DNA of 64,000 nucleotides from assembly GCA_040285825.1 (NCBI GenBank), contig JAUPSS010000004.1, positions 3,390,550 to 3,454,549 on the forward strand, read 5' to 3'. Below, piece after piece: positions 40,335 through 52,078 of this stretch. The position numbers and the translations under genes are program-made. The DNA comes from Eukaryota sp. TZLM1-RC (lineage: Eukaryota > Metamonada: BaSk clade). The notes beneath the pieces were generated by a model that worked only from the letters and a program-made list of their open reading frames with translations, had not been told where the DNA came from and searched no databases. How positions within the stretch are numbered: the first letter of the stretch is position 1; every line of letters starts with the position of its first letter.

Positions 40335-40740
40335 TATTTCCGGATCAAAAATTTCTCCAAATCATCTTTTTATCTGTAAACACTTTATTATTTTCCGATC
40401 AAAAATTCATGATGTAGTAAGGGATCAACTCTATTGCATGTCAAAGTGACACAAAAGTGTTTCCTATTTAGATTTATTGCTCTCTCGTTTGGTTAATGAA
40501 GATATTTTGAATTCTGTTGGTCGAAATAGAAGTGATTTAATGCTTAAAGTTCTTGAAGGGACGACAATCATTGATGATGTGAGATGCAGTTATTATTATA
40601 ATGATTCTTTTATACCATTAGCTCAATCAAAATATAATAATCCTCTGTCTGTTATTGAAAAAGCCAAAATTGATAAAATTAAAGCAAAATTGCTATCCTT
40701 GAATACCGAATCGCATACTCATTAAGGACTCACGTCTAAC
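40335..40740 (+). mobile_element. retrotransposon C-terminal remnant
   Basis: Reads ICKHFIIFRSKIHDVVRDQL, then stops, then an 82-residue open stretch (RNRSDLMLKVLEG, NNPLSVIEKAKIDKIKAKL) that matches the endonuclease region of the RT families in order. It is degraded. Confidence 0.65.
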
Positions 40741-41220
40741 TTCTTTCAAAGATAATAAATATATTCCTAATGAGGAAATTGAAAAAGAGATGAACAGAGA
40801 TGCTTGTATGATAACGTTTATAATCTAACAGTTTAATTGTGGCTAATTTGATACTTACTGTTATTCTAAAAATAACCAAAAATGAATTATTTGTGGTTTT
40901 CAAAGAATACACATTTGAAAGTCAGGCTATTGGTCAAACAGAGCCTGCTTTTGATGTCCTGCTTTGAGCTTAAATATAATAATCAAAATAAATGACATGT
41001 AGAATAGATAATGATTTACATAATTAAATCTGTCAAAGTTTTTGCTTGTTTTAAAAACGATTAATCAAAAGAAAAAATTCTTCTTGTCTAAACTTAAAAA
41101 AACTTACTACCAAAGCCATATGAATCCAAAAAATAACAACAAAAAGATTAAAAAAACAGAAAAAATTAAAAAAATAAGGAAAATACATAAACTTTCAAAC
41201 GAAAATAGCCTTAAAAAACC
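40741..41220. other. intergenic, no gene seen
   Basis: AT-rich, Lys/Asn-type codons only. No supported feature. Confidence 0.4.
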
Positions 41221-42324
41221 CTACAATCCCCTCCTCCAAGAAGGCACAATTTTCCTAGCTGAATGTAAAATAAACCCACTGTCTCTATTGCTCCTCTCAT
41301 TCACCCCCTCTTTTTTACTCCTTGCACTTTGAGTCTCTCTCATCAACCTGGATGGATCTCGATCTACTGGAACATGATGAGCAGGTAGTTGGGTCCATCT
41401 GGGAGTGGAAGAAGCTCGTCTTTGCGAACGTAAAAGTGCTCTCTGTTTGGCATTCTCAATCTCTTCCTGTCTTTTCAAGTTTAAAAGTTCAATATTGACC
41501 GACTTTTTGACCTTATGTTCTGCACAACTCACAACTGATTCAACATCATACTTCCGAGTCTGCTTTTCCTTCAATTTTCTCCTCAACTCACTCCTTCGCA
41601 TCCTCAACCTTATAGCCTCCTTTTCCTTCCTTTCTACCATTCTCCTCTGATTATCATGATGTTCCATTAGTCTTTGTTCCTCTTTGGCCAGCTTCCACAT
41701 TAATACTTTTTCTTTAGTATCAGCAGTGGAATTTAATTTATTTTTATTTTTTATTTTTTTATTTTCACTTACCTCTTGCTTAATAATTAAGGAAGCATTT
41801 GGTTTAAAATCGTTTGAATTTGGTCTTGCCTGCAATAGTCTTGAATTTGGATTAATTCTTGATATAGGGGGTGTTTTCCTCACTATTGATTCATTCGGCC
41901 AAGATAAAGCCTTTTCGAATATACTATTCACCGCACAAGACAAATGGTCTTCCTGGCCATCCAGGAATGCCGACTCAGAAGTTATGTCGGCCCTGGCAGT
42001 AACGATGTCAGCCTCAATAACTTCCATAAGTGATTGAAGCTTCTGAAGGTAGGACTCACGTACACTGTCACTGATGTTGGGAGTCTGTTCAAGTTCGGAG
42101 ACAAGAGATTTGAACCGCTGGAGTTTAGAGCAGACTTGAGAGAGGTGTGGGATTGACGTACGTTCGTTGAAAGAGGGTTCCTCAACAGGGATTTTGTATT
42201 TAGAAAACAGAGCAGGTTTGCATTGAGATTGACGCAGTCGGACTTCATGCTTAAGAGTCGTGTAATGTTTACGAAAAGCATGCAACTTACGTCTTTTTAA
42301 AACATCTGGAGGAACGTCTGGCAT
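41221..42324 (-). CDS. coiled-coil protein, CCDC112-like
   Basis: 367 aa, single exon. Helical N-terminal region with SVRESYLQKLQSLMEVIEAD, a Lys/Asn linker, then a long coiled coil (about 205-310: KLAKEEQRLMEHHDNQRRM and following). The end contains RDPSRLMRETQSARSKK and a terminal VPSWRRGL. The pattern of a charged coil, DPSRL and a C-terminal PSWR-x-G-[L/V] recalls CCDC112/CCDC148, centriolar-satellite coiled-coil proteins, which fits a flagellate. I judge this from memory of the family and hold it moderately. It is divergent from TFIIE-beta with a 102-bp gap. Confidence 0.7.
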   Translation of the reverse strand: MPDVPPDVLKRRKLHAFRKHYTTLKHEVRLRQSQCKPALFSKYKIPVEEPSFNERTSIPHLSQVCSKLQRFKSLVSELEQTPNISDSVRESYLQKLQSLMEVIEADIVTARADITSESAFLDGQEDHLSCAVNSIFEKALSWPNESIVRKTPPISRINPNSRLLQARPNSNDFKPNASLIIKQEVSENKKIKNKNKLNSTADTKEKVLMWKLAKEEQRLMEHHDNQRRMVERKEKEAIRLRMRRSELRRKLKEKQTRKYDVESVVSCAEHKVKKSVNIELLNLKRQEEIENAKQRALLRSQRRASSTPRWTQLPAHHVPVDRDPSRLMRETQSARSKKEGVNERSNRDSGFILHSARKIVPSWRRGL

Positions 42325-42426
42325 ACAGCCGGCTTCGTAAGTGCCTTAAAGAGATGTTTGAGTTTTCGGAGTTTCAATATTTGATGATTGAAAAAAATTT
42401 CTTTCATCCTCCTCTATACTCTTTTC
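42325..42426. promoter_or_regulatory. short divergent promoter
   Basis: Only 102 bp separate the start codons of the CCDC112-like gene (minus) and TFIIE-beta (plus), so they must share a promoter region. No specific motif identified. Confidence 0.45.
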
Positions 42427-43068
42427 ATGTCAGTAATTTCTTCAGTACGGCAGCCCGGAGGCTTGAAAGAGATTCCTGTTCAGATGAAGATCAACAAGAT
42501 AATAGAGCGTCTCAAAGAAGACCGTAGACCTCATACATTACAAGAACTTTCACATCTTTGTCATATAGATTTCACTAATGATGAAAAGCTACAAGCTGCA
42601 TTGAGCCAGAATCCAAAAATAGCATTTGATGGTGAGGGTTATAGGTTTCAACCCTCTTATCCTTGTTCAGACAAGCAGTCATTACTGGCTATTCTGAATG
42701 AACATCCTTTTGGCATAAGCATGGATGAGCTGAAAGAAAGCTATGAAGAGGTAGAACACGATGTGGAGGAACTCAAGTTTGAGAACTTACTTTCTGAAGT
42801 CAGCACAAAGGGAAAACGCCCAAATGTGGTGTTTCCCACTTATGGCAACATGGGTGTAAGTGTAAGTGATGATGTACTTGACATGTGGGAAGAAGTAGAA
42901 GTTCCTGAGCTAGAAACCACTTTGGAATCGAAACTTCTTGAATTGGGAGAAAAACCTTTATTATTGGTGGAAATTGACCAGGATGCAGGAGAGAGCAGAC
43001 GAAGCTCAGCATCACAAAGAGGGCGTAAGAAGAAAAAGGTTGTTACCCAGAATGTTCATTTAGAGTAG
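42427..43068 (+). CDS. GTF2E2: transcription factor IIE subunit beta
   Basis: General RNA polymerase II factor, 213 aa from ATG 42427 (upstream codons are not protein-like and lack an ATG). TFIIE-beta signature: winged-helix 1 with RRPHTLQELSHLC, then ALSQNPKIAFDGEGYRFQPS, which matches the family's NPKI-x-[Y/F]-x-F-x-P stretch. The second winged helix follows (KQSLLAILNEHPFGISMDELKESY), then VVFPTYGNMGVSVSDDVLDMWEEVEVP and a basic tail (RGRKKKK). It is shorter than the human subunit (291 aa), lacking most of the basic N-terminus. It should pair with TFIIE-alpha at the preinitiation complex to recruit TFIIH. Confidence 0.85.
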   Translation: MSVISSVRQPGGLKEIPVQMKINKIIERLKEDRRPHTLQELSHLCHIDFTNDEKLQAALSQNPKIAFDGEGYRFQPSYPCSDKQSLLAILNEHPFGISMDELKESYEEVEHDVEELKFENLLSEVSTKGKRPNVVFPTYGNMGVSVSDDVLDMWEEVEVPELETTLESKLLELGEKPLLLVEIDQDAGESRRSSASQRGRKKKKVVTQNVHLE

Positions 43069-43328
43069 AATGTTTTGTTTAAAAATGAAAAAAGAAGATT
43101 TATTACACAATTGGATGAGAAAGTGTGGTGTTAATTTAAAACACAATGAATAGTTGAAGATTCAACTTACAGTAAAATCAAAATTAAATCAATTGATTAA
43201 TTTCTAAACAGCTTAATTTAAAGAAAAATTCAAAAACACAAACAGGTCAAGAAGAAGCTCCTAGCAAGAGCCCTGTCCAATAATAGAAATACAATCAAAG
43301 AAACATGTTTCAGGCAAATATAGTTAAA

Positions 43329-43892
43329 CTAATCAAAGCTAAAAGTCTTTGGTGATGCTGATAACTTAGTAAGTTTAATAGACAAACTTTGCCATTCCTT
43401 ATCAAAATCAATGTTTTCGGTCGATGAAAGTCGTATTGGAGGAGAACGAGGAGGTGTAATTGATGGAGAGAAAACAAGAGATCTACGGCTGCTTGGTGGT
43501 GTTCTTGGTGGTGTCTGAACACGGGATGGGGTATGCCTAGGACTGGAGAGAACAGGTGAAAGAAGAAGCTCCATGGACGGCGAGAGAGAGAAATCTGTCT
43601 GACTCGATTGAGAAATGGATTTTGTTGAAGAACGAAGAGAGGCAATTAGAGGTTCCTTAACATCAGGTGTGAACTTATGATCCCCGTCAACCCAACCAGG
43701 AGATTGCTCAGTGCCCGCTGTTCGTTCATGTATTGTACGCGGTGGGGTTGAAAGAATTTCATCAAGAACTAGGTCATTCAGACAGTCGTTACCTGATAGT
43801 GAATCGGTGAAAGAGTTGCTCTCGTTAGGAAAGACTTCTGTTTCTGGAAAGTTGATGACAGAGCTGTTATCAAAAGGACCAGACCCAGGCAT
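43329..43892 (-). CDS. Ser/Pro-rich protein, unknown
   Basis: 187 aa from ATG 43892. It is low-complexity and disordered, rich in Ser, Thr and Pro, with many proline-directed sites (STPPRT, SPSME, TPSRVQTPPRTPPSS, SITPPRSPP), so a likely CDK/MAPK target. A short helical end (FDKEWQSLSIKLTKLS) could be a binding peptide. I do not recognise it. The open frame continues a few codons upstream without an ATG. Confidence 0.6.
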   Translation of the reverse strand: MPGSGPFDNSSVINFPETEVFPNESNSFTDSLSGNDCLNDLVLDEILSTPPRTIHERTAGTEQSPGWVDGDHKFTPDVKEPLIASLRSSTKSISQSSQTDFSLSPSMELLLSPVLSSPRHTPSRVQTPPRTPPSSRRSLVFSPSITPPRSPPIRLSSTENIDFDKEWQSLSIKLTKLSASPKTFSFD

Positions 43893-44369
43893 GAGTGAGA
43901 GGATGAACCCACTCACCAAATTGAGGAAAGGCAGGGAAAGTGGATAACATGATTATATTACCGATTTCACACATTTTACCATTCAGTGAATGAATTGAAG
44001 TGCTTACATTTGACACTAACATGAACTTAATTGTTATTATACAGTTTCTAAGTAGTGTCCATTAATTATAAAAAATAATGGTTATTAAATTTGGCCATTA
44101 TTCCAATTATTTCCAAAACAGTATTGAAAAACGGTTATTTTTGGAAGCATTGCAATTGATAGGAATCAGCACTAAAATAGTAACAAAGTTAACATGAATC
44201 TAATGTAATGCTGTTTCATGAGACCAAAATTTCAAATGTGACACTATACATTAAATTCAGTAGGGAAAAATACTGATCAAATGTACTGAAACTGCACAAA
44301 AGAAAAAAATGATAAATACTATTTTTATAAAATGCAATAAATTACAAAAAAATAAACAACTGAAAAAAA
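43893..44369. other. intergenic, no gene seen
   Basis: AT-rich spacer downstream of the TmcB-like gene. Nothing supported. Confidence 0.4.
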
Positions 44370-47300
44370 CTAAATTTGGTCCAAATAATCCCTAATTACT
44401 GAAACTTGGTCGATGGCTTGCTGAGGGATCATTGAAAGGAGAAGCATAACAGTCTGTTCTTCCTCATAAAGTCGGTTGATCATTTTTCTAAAAATAAATA
44501 AATACTCACCCAACAAAACCAACAAAATAGCAACAAAAACAATCAAAATGATTGAATCAAAACGATCTAGGAATGCCAAAGACTCGTCACGATAATAGGT
44601 AAGAGATTCATATAAATAGTAATGTAAAGACCTCCCTTGATCAATAAAATCCAATAAATCAGGATTATCAGCAGTAACTGCTTGACTTTGCGTGGACAGT
44701 CTATCAGCCAAATAAAGAAAGTTTTCAAACAAAACATGTAAGCCGCTAGCTTCAAGAAAAGAATCTGTACTAAACTCAGTGACAAATAGTAATTCATCCT
44801 GTTCAATTTGATTACCAACAGAGCCTCTAAAATTATCATTACCAAAGAGTACTTCAAAATGCTTAAGCCTCAAGATTTCAATTTCTTCTAGTAATTGTCT
44901 TGACTGCTGAGGTGATGTAGCTCCCAGTAATAATAAAGACGAAGCCTGAGTCATTTTGGTTAGAACGAACCTCTCTCCTGCTAGATGCATGGCAACGACA
45001 CGTGGATCCGACTCACGAGTGACGTAGACAGCGAGGAAAAAGAACAGAGCAACCAGAATTGATAATAAAGTTAAAGCAGAAATGTATTCTAGTTTCAAAA
45101 AACCTATTCCCTTGAACTTTAACTGTTGGACTATGTGAGCTTTTCTCTTTCGTTGAATGGACATTGCTAGGAAATAAACAATAGTGGTAAAAATTAACAA
45201 CAAAATACAAATAATTGAAATAATAATTAGCGAAACTATGCCAGCATTGAACGCAAAGACGGTTTCATTTGTAATACGACGAGAATCAATTCCAAAATTT
45301 GAAACAGCATCAATAATAATGTCATGATGTTCATCAGCAAATTCAAAGTAAATGTCAGAGTTCAGAATGGATCGTGATAACAGGATCTGTTCTTCCTTTG
45401 GTAAAGCTAAATCAGATTCGTAATCAGAATAGAAATTATCAAAATCATAGTAGTTATGTCTGCTTCTGATCAAATAATAATTATCTTGGTTCGTTAAATT
45501 CCAAGTTAAACTTTGCGGAATCAAAGCTTCTGGAATTTCAAAACCAGAAGCTGTCAATGTTATAGAAACATCTTCCAGGAATCGAGACTCAGTAAAAAAA
45601 TTGTTAGCCATAACTTCATAGAGTTCCTTAAAAACAGTCGAAATTGCATCATTAGAATCATTTGACAGTTCCGAAAACATTTCCAAGGCAGAATTAACGT
45701 CATTTCGATGTGACATTGCCAAGTTATGGATGGCCACGTCACCATATTGTGAATACATTGAGATGAAGTATTCAGAAAGGGTTTCATTGTCAATGATCTC
45801 GAATAAAGCAATTTCCCCCGCCGTGAAAGTTTCTATACCATCTGAAAGGTTAGAAAAGTTTGTAGAAGTCAAGTATAATGATCCGGCAGCGACTACAACC
45901 AAAACGATACTTGCAGTTAATAAAGCCACAGCAGCCTTCTTCAAGGAATACAATCGAAGATATTTAAAAGTAGCGAAAAGTAGGACGACTAAAACTAAAC
46001 CAACAATACCAAAGCTTGACAACATGCTTGTAACTTCAAAGTTGACAGTTTCCACTACTTCATCAACTTGATCATCAAAAACATTGAATACGCCAGCAGT
46101 GAATCTGATTAGTTGGGAAACTCTTTTTGAATCTAATTCCAAATGACGTCTATTTGAAACAATTGACCTTCCCAAGTTTTGAAGTTCTTCTGGCTCTAGT
46201 AGAGAGTCATTCTGCAGTGAACTGTACCAAAAATCAACATCATAATACTCTAATGCCTCAATCTGCCAGTCTTGCTCATTGGTAATGTCGTACGTGAAAT
46301 CAGAAACTTCCGGCATATCAAAGTCTGTGTAACCAAAAGCTAATTGAAGAATTTTGAGTGTCACTAATTCTTTGTACTCAATTAGAGACTGGTAATAAAG
46401 AAAATCCCCCAAAATAGCAGCATTTTCTTCGTTTAACGCGGTCCTTCGAAGGGTTGACATTGCATTTGCAGCAGTGGTTGAATACTTTAAGCTGAAATAA
46501 CGATGATAAAATCTCAAATCTCCAGTAGCAGCAAAGGAAAGAATGTTTTTGGACTGGCTTAATTGGGATTGTAACAAGTTTGAAGCAGTTTCAGCTATTT
46601 CAAACACAGTGAAGCTTCTTTCATACATCCAAGATGCATGATGGTTAAGTTCACTGGCAAAGTATAACAAACCTATTAGCGAGAAAATGATAAATAAGAG
46701 GGTGAATAACACTGAAAAAGTTTTACAACTAGAAGATTTGGTTTTGGACGACGTCAGCTTGTCTGTTTTGATTGACTGATCTCCAGTCGGGAAAATTTGG
46801 AGATTAATATCATTTCCCGAATATTCTTCTAATTGGTTGAGCAAAGGTTCTTGGTTTGGTCGAGGTGTGGTAATTGAATTTTGACAGACTTCTTCATCCT
46901 GAATTTCTTCAATGCCATTTTGTTCTTTTGTTTGGGCTATAGAGTCAGCAAATTTTTCATGCGATAAAATTTCCTTGCAGAATTGGGGAGGCACGTAAAG
47001 GAAAAGATTAAATATTTCAACCTTATTATCTTCGATTGCATGTAAAGTTCTGCCAAAAAGAAAAACCCCAATGATAACAATAACAGTTACTACACCTATA
47101 ATTAAAGCAACATTGACAACTAACAGAAATGATAACTCCGAAACAGAAAATTCCCTTACCGCACTCAAGAGCCTCAATACACCATCAGCAAGTTCGTTTC
47201 TATTGTCCAACAAGAAGGATACCAGCGAATCGTGAGCACGAATATCTATATCGACCCGTTCACTTTCGTTTCTCCCAAACATAAAGGCTCTTCGGGAATA

Positions 47301-49724
47301 ATCAAGGGAGAGCTCGTATAAAGAAACAATAGCAGTTACTGGAACATGAGGGAAGGTTGCTGACGACGTGACACGTGGCACTGATGGTGACGTGATGATA
47401 TCGACAATAGTAGGTTCTGCCAGGGCAGAAATCTCAGTAATTCCGCCTGGACAAGAAAATAAATCATTGACTTCTGGAGAAATCTCGTGCCCAATCAGCA
47501 ACCTCCGTAAATGGAATATAGCATGTTCAGCTTCTTCAATAATGCGTTGCCGAAGTTCATTCTCAGTGACATTGAAGTCGTTACCATTCAGTACAGATGA
47601 TAAAAGAAAAGATTGATAAGCGACATCTTGTTGTGAAGCACCGAAATGATCAGCTTCGAAAAGATAGTTGAACTGGGATTCAACCGTCTCAATACCAAAA
47701 CGGAGAAAGAAAAAGGCGAAAATGACGACAATAGTGAGGGTGATTAAAGCAATGTGGACTGAGAACTGTAATTTTTCGGTCGATGAGCTCGATTCGTCAT
47801 CTCTCGTGTCACTTACCGTCAACATTACACTCTGACCCTTTCTTCTTCTTCCCCTTCTTCTCTTCTTCCTTGACCTGCTAAACGTAGACCTTCCTGAAGT
47901 GGAAGGCATGTCAGACGACTGATCACCAATAGAAGATTGTCCATCAGACCCTACAAGCTCACATTGAGTTTGAAGGTTATCAGCAAGTTCGTCATCAAGA
48001 GTAATTTCTCGCACAAACTTGGAATAAGCCATTAGTATTTCCTTATTACCAGGATATTGTACCACCAGTTTGGAAAAACAACTCTCGGCTTCTTTTTTAC
48101 ACTTATAGATCTTTTCAGTAATTGGGGGTAATGCTGATAAATTAGTTTTACCACTATTTGTTAATAAATGATTCCAAAACACCGCCAGATAATCCAAGCA
48201 GTCCTTATGTAAATCAGAAGCTGACCTTAATTGGCGTTGTAGAACAAGAAAAGAACTTGAATCCAAAGACTGTCCTGTTGATTGCTCCCTTCTCAAGTTG
48301 TCCGCTATTTTCTTACAGTGTTGGAAATAAAATTGATAGTCTAGACGAACGTCTAAGTCCATATGACCTATATGCCCGACTTGAGCAATGGTGCTGATAT
48401 AGTCCTTGCCAGCGGATAATTCAAATACACACTTAACTAAATAAACATGGAGTGACTCTGGGAAACGATCCATTGCATGGTCAATAAGATTCCTGCAGAA
48501 AACCACGTCATGTTCCAGAACGGATCGTTTAGTGTGAATCCATCTAATAAGGACTTCAGCATCGTAAGGAGTCTTGACAAGTCTTGAGAAAATACTAGAC
48601 TCGCAGTTAAATTGAGCTACCTCTTCATTAATAACACCATAACTTTCATCTCCCTCTTCCACTACTTCATCCTCTCGGTTGGTTGATGCCAAGGAATCTC
48701 GGTAAGACAGTAACTGATGTGTTCTTGAGAGGGTAGTTCTGATGATGAAATATCGAAAACCAAACCCAGAGAGTAAACAAAAAGAATAATATATACCAGT
48801 GAATAACCATTGATTCCAGTTAATACCGACAAGCTCAGTAGCAACCCAAATGGATGAACTAAAAAACAAGGCTCCCACACAAAAGGCAACGTGTCCATTA
48901 GCATGGGTTTTGAAAAAAGGAATTGTTTTAAACAAAACAAAACCTAAAAGAATAGCTGAAATAGGATAGAAAAGATTAAAAATAATAGGCAGATGGTCAA
49001 AGTAGACCAGGGAAAAAGAGAGGAAAATCTTGATGAGCACCAATAAGGAAAGAAAACGCCTGTCTACGCAAGAAAAAACCTTCTTAGAGTTTGGGATAAA
49101 GTCTCCAATCATTGAGGATTTAAACAAGACTACACAAGTCAGAATTCCCCAAGAGAAAATGAACAAAAACTTTAAGAAAACAAAGCCTGTGGACCAGCAA
49201 GAATCGATGGGGATGGCATGAAAGACAGTGTTGTCGGAACAAAGAAGATGAGTGAAGGTGGTCATGGTGAGGGGGAGGTAAAAAAAGGAAAGAAGTTCAA
49301 GATAAACACGGACAGAGACCAGCAGGAAGGAGTGCTTGATGTTCTGGTTGCTAACCCAAAATCCAACCGCAAAAAGAACGAGGGAAATGAGAGCTAGTGT
49401 GGGGACGGCGTAAGATAGAGCGTTGTAAGAGAGGAGGGACCAGGAACGCGTATCATAGCTGCTGAAGGAGATAAAGTGGAAGAAAGGTCGTACATCGAGG
49501 TCCTTGTGGAGATGAGGGAAGTTTTGGTTTATCTGGATACCAAAAAGTTCTGAGATAAGGAGAAGAAGTCACATACGTAAAAACTCGAGAAAAAAGAAGA
49601 CAATAGCGAGGAAGTTGTGCTTGCGAAGACAAGTTGAAAGAAGAGACACGAACGAAAAGCCGCCCGTCTTGATGCGGGTTGCTACCGTCGCCGAGAAGGC
49701 AGCCGACCCAGCATGAGAACTCAT
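44370..49724 (-). CDS. TmcB-like giant multi-pass membrane protein
   Basis: About 1,775 aa from two exons, 49724-49577 and 49549-44370, split by a 27-nt intron (49550-49576, GTATGT to TCTCAG). Without the splice a TGA breaks the frame. The joined reading gives LEFLQLFGIQIN and adds about 145 residues to the obvious frame. Layout: six to eight N-terminal transmembrane helices, then a cytosolic helical region with half-TPR-like text (CFSKLVVQYPGNKEILMAYSKFVREI) typical of the TmcB/TmcC protist family. A basic KKRRRGRRRKGQ patch follows, then a C-terminal half with at least six more widely spaced helices separated by long extracellular-type loops. No cyclase or kinase domain is attached. Function unknown; relatives are suspected sensory proteins. 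Confidence 0.8.
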
Positions 49725-50132
49725 AATTGTGAGGGCCGGTTAGTGAAGGATTTACTTTTGCTCATTTCAACCGATTTATTACCCCTCTACATAATGTTTA
49801 TACGTGAAATCACATGGCATGTTGTTGTGGTTTAGGGCCTTGACAAGGTAATAGATCTTCTACCACAAGACTCACAGCTCTGAAGTACTTCTGTATTGTC
49901 ATTTTGATGTATTTTCATTTCTCAGTTTTTGCCCTTTGTGTCACGTATTTCTTTTGATCAGTGGTTTACGCTGTAGCTGACATCTTATGATGTCAATCTT
50001 CATCACATTCTTCCACCTTGATTAATTTACCCTTCTTCTGCTAAACATGATGATTATAAATGACTGAGGTTGTTTTAAAGAGTTGGCAATAAAAACACAG
50101 TTACTAAATTCAAAAAAATATTGGAAATGAAA

Positions 50133-50165
50133 CAAAAACAAAACAAAACAAAACAAAAAGAACAA
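50133..50165. repeat. AAAAC microsatellite
   Basis: Five or more AAAAC units lie just downstream of the CFAP52 stop. The remaining 49725-50194 spacer shows nothing further. Confidence 0.7.
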
Positions 50166-50194
50166 AAATATTTATTATACAGCTTAACATTTAC

Positions 50195-52033
50195 CTAAAC
50201 ATTCCACATTGTTATATTAGAATCATCACCAACAGAAACCAACTTAGAACCACTTGGACTAAAAGAAACATCCCGAACACATCCAGAATGTCCTAAAGAA
50301 GACACAAGTTTATCAAAACTTCTTGTATCAAATAGACTCAGTTGCCAATCAGAGCTTCCGACTGCCAGGTAATTATTAGAAGGATTCAAGTCAACGCAGG
50401 TCAACTGAGGAACGTCATCAAAGGTCAAAACATGGACAGGGTCTTTCATAGTCAGATCGTAATGAGTAAGTGTACCATCTGATGACGTCACGAATAACGA
50501 TTTTTGATCCTTTGCCAACACAGCACTGGTTAACGGACCAGAAGCCTTCCATGACGACATCTTTGTAGATGTGGAGAGGTTCACCACATGGACATAAGAA
50601 TCTTTAGAAACTGTAACTGCATATTGATCCGAATTAAAAAGACAAACATCAGAGACAGATTGGCGATGTGTTTTTACTTCCTCTAACAATGACTGCTTCC
50701 GGACGTCAAATAAACGAAGACAGTCACTGGCAGTGGCAAAGTAGCGGTGGTTTTTGAATAATTTGATAGAGTTGACAGCATATCGCCCCGTGCTGACCAT
50801 CCATAAACAATCTCCACTCTCTTCAGCATCAAAACAACGAACTATACCATCCTCATGGCCAACAAAGCCAAGGACAGAACCTACGTCCATGGAAAGAGAG
50901 GCACCTGGAGAAGGACGAATAGTGGATGAGGATAGACAATCAAAATTCACGGATGACCATCTTCGGAAGGTATCATCATCAGACAACGTGTGGAAAAAAT
51001 CATCATTTTTATAAACAACACAACTAACAGGACCTCTGTGGTTCTGATATTCTTTATTCATAGCATGCTTAATAATACCATTTGGTTGGGGTTGGGAAAG
51101 AGAAATATCATAAATAGAACCTGAACCAGTACCTATCAACAACCGATTGTTATTACAGCTCATATCAACAATAGGGGAAGTCAACCTGCATTCCATGGTT
51201 TTAATCACGTTTGATCGTTGACTTTGATTGACTTCCATCCCGATTATTGACCCGCTGCTTCCCCCAGCGTAGAACCCTGCCGAATAAGGAAGAAGGGTGT
51301 GAATATGGCCATTAGAGACAGGCACGACTGTGAACAGAGAGAATGATTGGAAAGTAACAGAAAAGAGACACACGTCACCACTAGTGGTACCAGCAAATAA
51401 TAATGAGCGGTCAAAAGAAAACTCAAGTCCAGAGGTGAATTGTCGTTGATAAGTTCCTAATTGAGGTTTGATTGATTGGGTAACGTCACCTGACTGAGGG
51501 TCGAAAACAACGAGTAATAACCCGGACTCTGAACTTACCACAAACTGAAACAAATCAGTCTCCCGTCCTTTAATGTTCCGTTGTCTTCCTCCCCAAGCCA
51601 CAGCTTTCACTCCAGACACTTCTAAATGGGCGGAGGTGACATAATTACCAGTGAGTGTGTCCCAAATGAAGAAGTAGCCGTCGGGGATAGACATATGGCC
51701 ACCTAGTGAAACCAGGAAACGACCTTCAGACGAAAAAGTGAGGGCTGAGACAAGGGAATCGTGCTCTGATAGTCTGTATTTGAGACTCTTTTGTGCAAGA
51801 TCCCAAACACAGATATCAGCATTATAGCCATCACAAGCTGTAGCAGCAAGTTTTCCATCAGGAGAAGATGCAAAAGCGGTGATGTCACGATCGTGGCCTC
51901 TGAAGAAGTGCTGTTCCGTTGATGACAGATCAGTGTAGATTAAGGTTCCACCAGATATATGGCATGTTTGATTGTCAGTTAAAGATAAAGAGTGGGGTTT
52001 GGCACTGTAGCCGATGGTGTGGACAATACTCAT
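50195..52033 (-). CDS. CFAP52: CFAP52/WDR16 axonemal WD40 protein
   Basis: 612 aa, single exon, starting at MSIVHTIGYS. Two WD40 propellers, about 12 repeats, with typical GHD/WD ends (HFFRGHDRDITAFASSPDGK, ADICVWDL, LGHSGCVRDVSFSPSGSKLV, NITMWNV). Length and N-terminal order (IGYSAKPHSLSL, GTLIYTDLSSTEQHFFRGHD, GGHMSIPDGYFFIWD) fit CFAP52, the microtubule inner protein of cilia and flagella (about 620 aa in animals). This is the strongest evidence that the organism has a motile flagellum. A Fanzor terminus starts 45 nt upstream of the ATG. Confidence 0.93.
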   Translation of the reverse strand: MSIVHTIGYSAKPHSLSLTDNQTCHISGGTLIYTDLSSTEQHFFRGHDRDITAFASSPDGKLAATACDGYNADICVWDLAQKSLKYRLSEHDSLVSALTFSSEGRFLVSLGGHMSIPDGYFFIWDTLTGNYVTSAHLEVSGVKAVAWGGRQRNIKGRETDLFQFVVSSESGLLLVVFDPQSGDVTQSIKPQLGTYQRQFTSGLEFSFDRSLLFAGTTSGDVCLFSVTFQSFSLFTVVPVSNGHIHTLLPYSAGFYAGGSSGSIIGMEVNQSQRSNVIKTMECRLTSPIVDMSCNNNRLLIGTGSGSIYDISLSQPQPNGIIKHAMNKEYQNHRGPVSCVVYKNDDFFHTLSDDDTFRRWSSVNFDCLSSSTIRPSPGASLSMDVGSVLGFVGHEDGIVRCFDAEESGDCLWMVSTGRYAVNSIKLFKNHRYFATASDCLRLFDVRKQSLLEEVKTHRQSVSDVCLFNSDQYAVTVSKDSYVHVVNLSTSTKMSSWKASGPLTSAVLAKDQKSLFVTSSDGTLTHYDLTMKDPVHVLTFDDVPQLTCVDLNPSNNYLAVGSSDWQLSLFDTRSFDKLVSSLGHSGCVRDVSFSPSGSKLVSVGDDSNITMWNV

Positions 52034-52078
52034 GATTTGAATAAACAAATCTAATTCTTCTAAAACATGCTAATTTAG

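Noticed and set aside
45013-45811. Small ORFs within the TmcB-like gene
   Set aside because: Shadows of the 1,775-aa frame.
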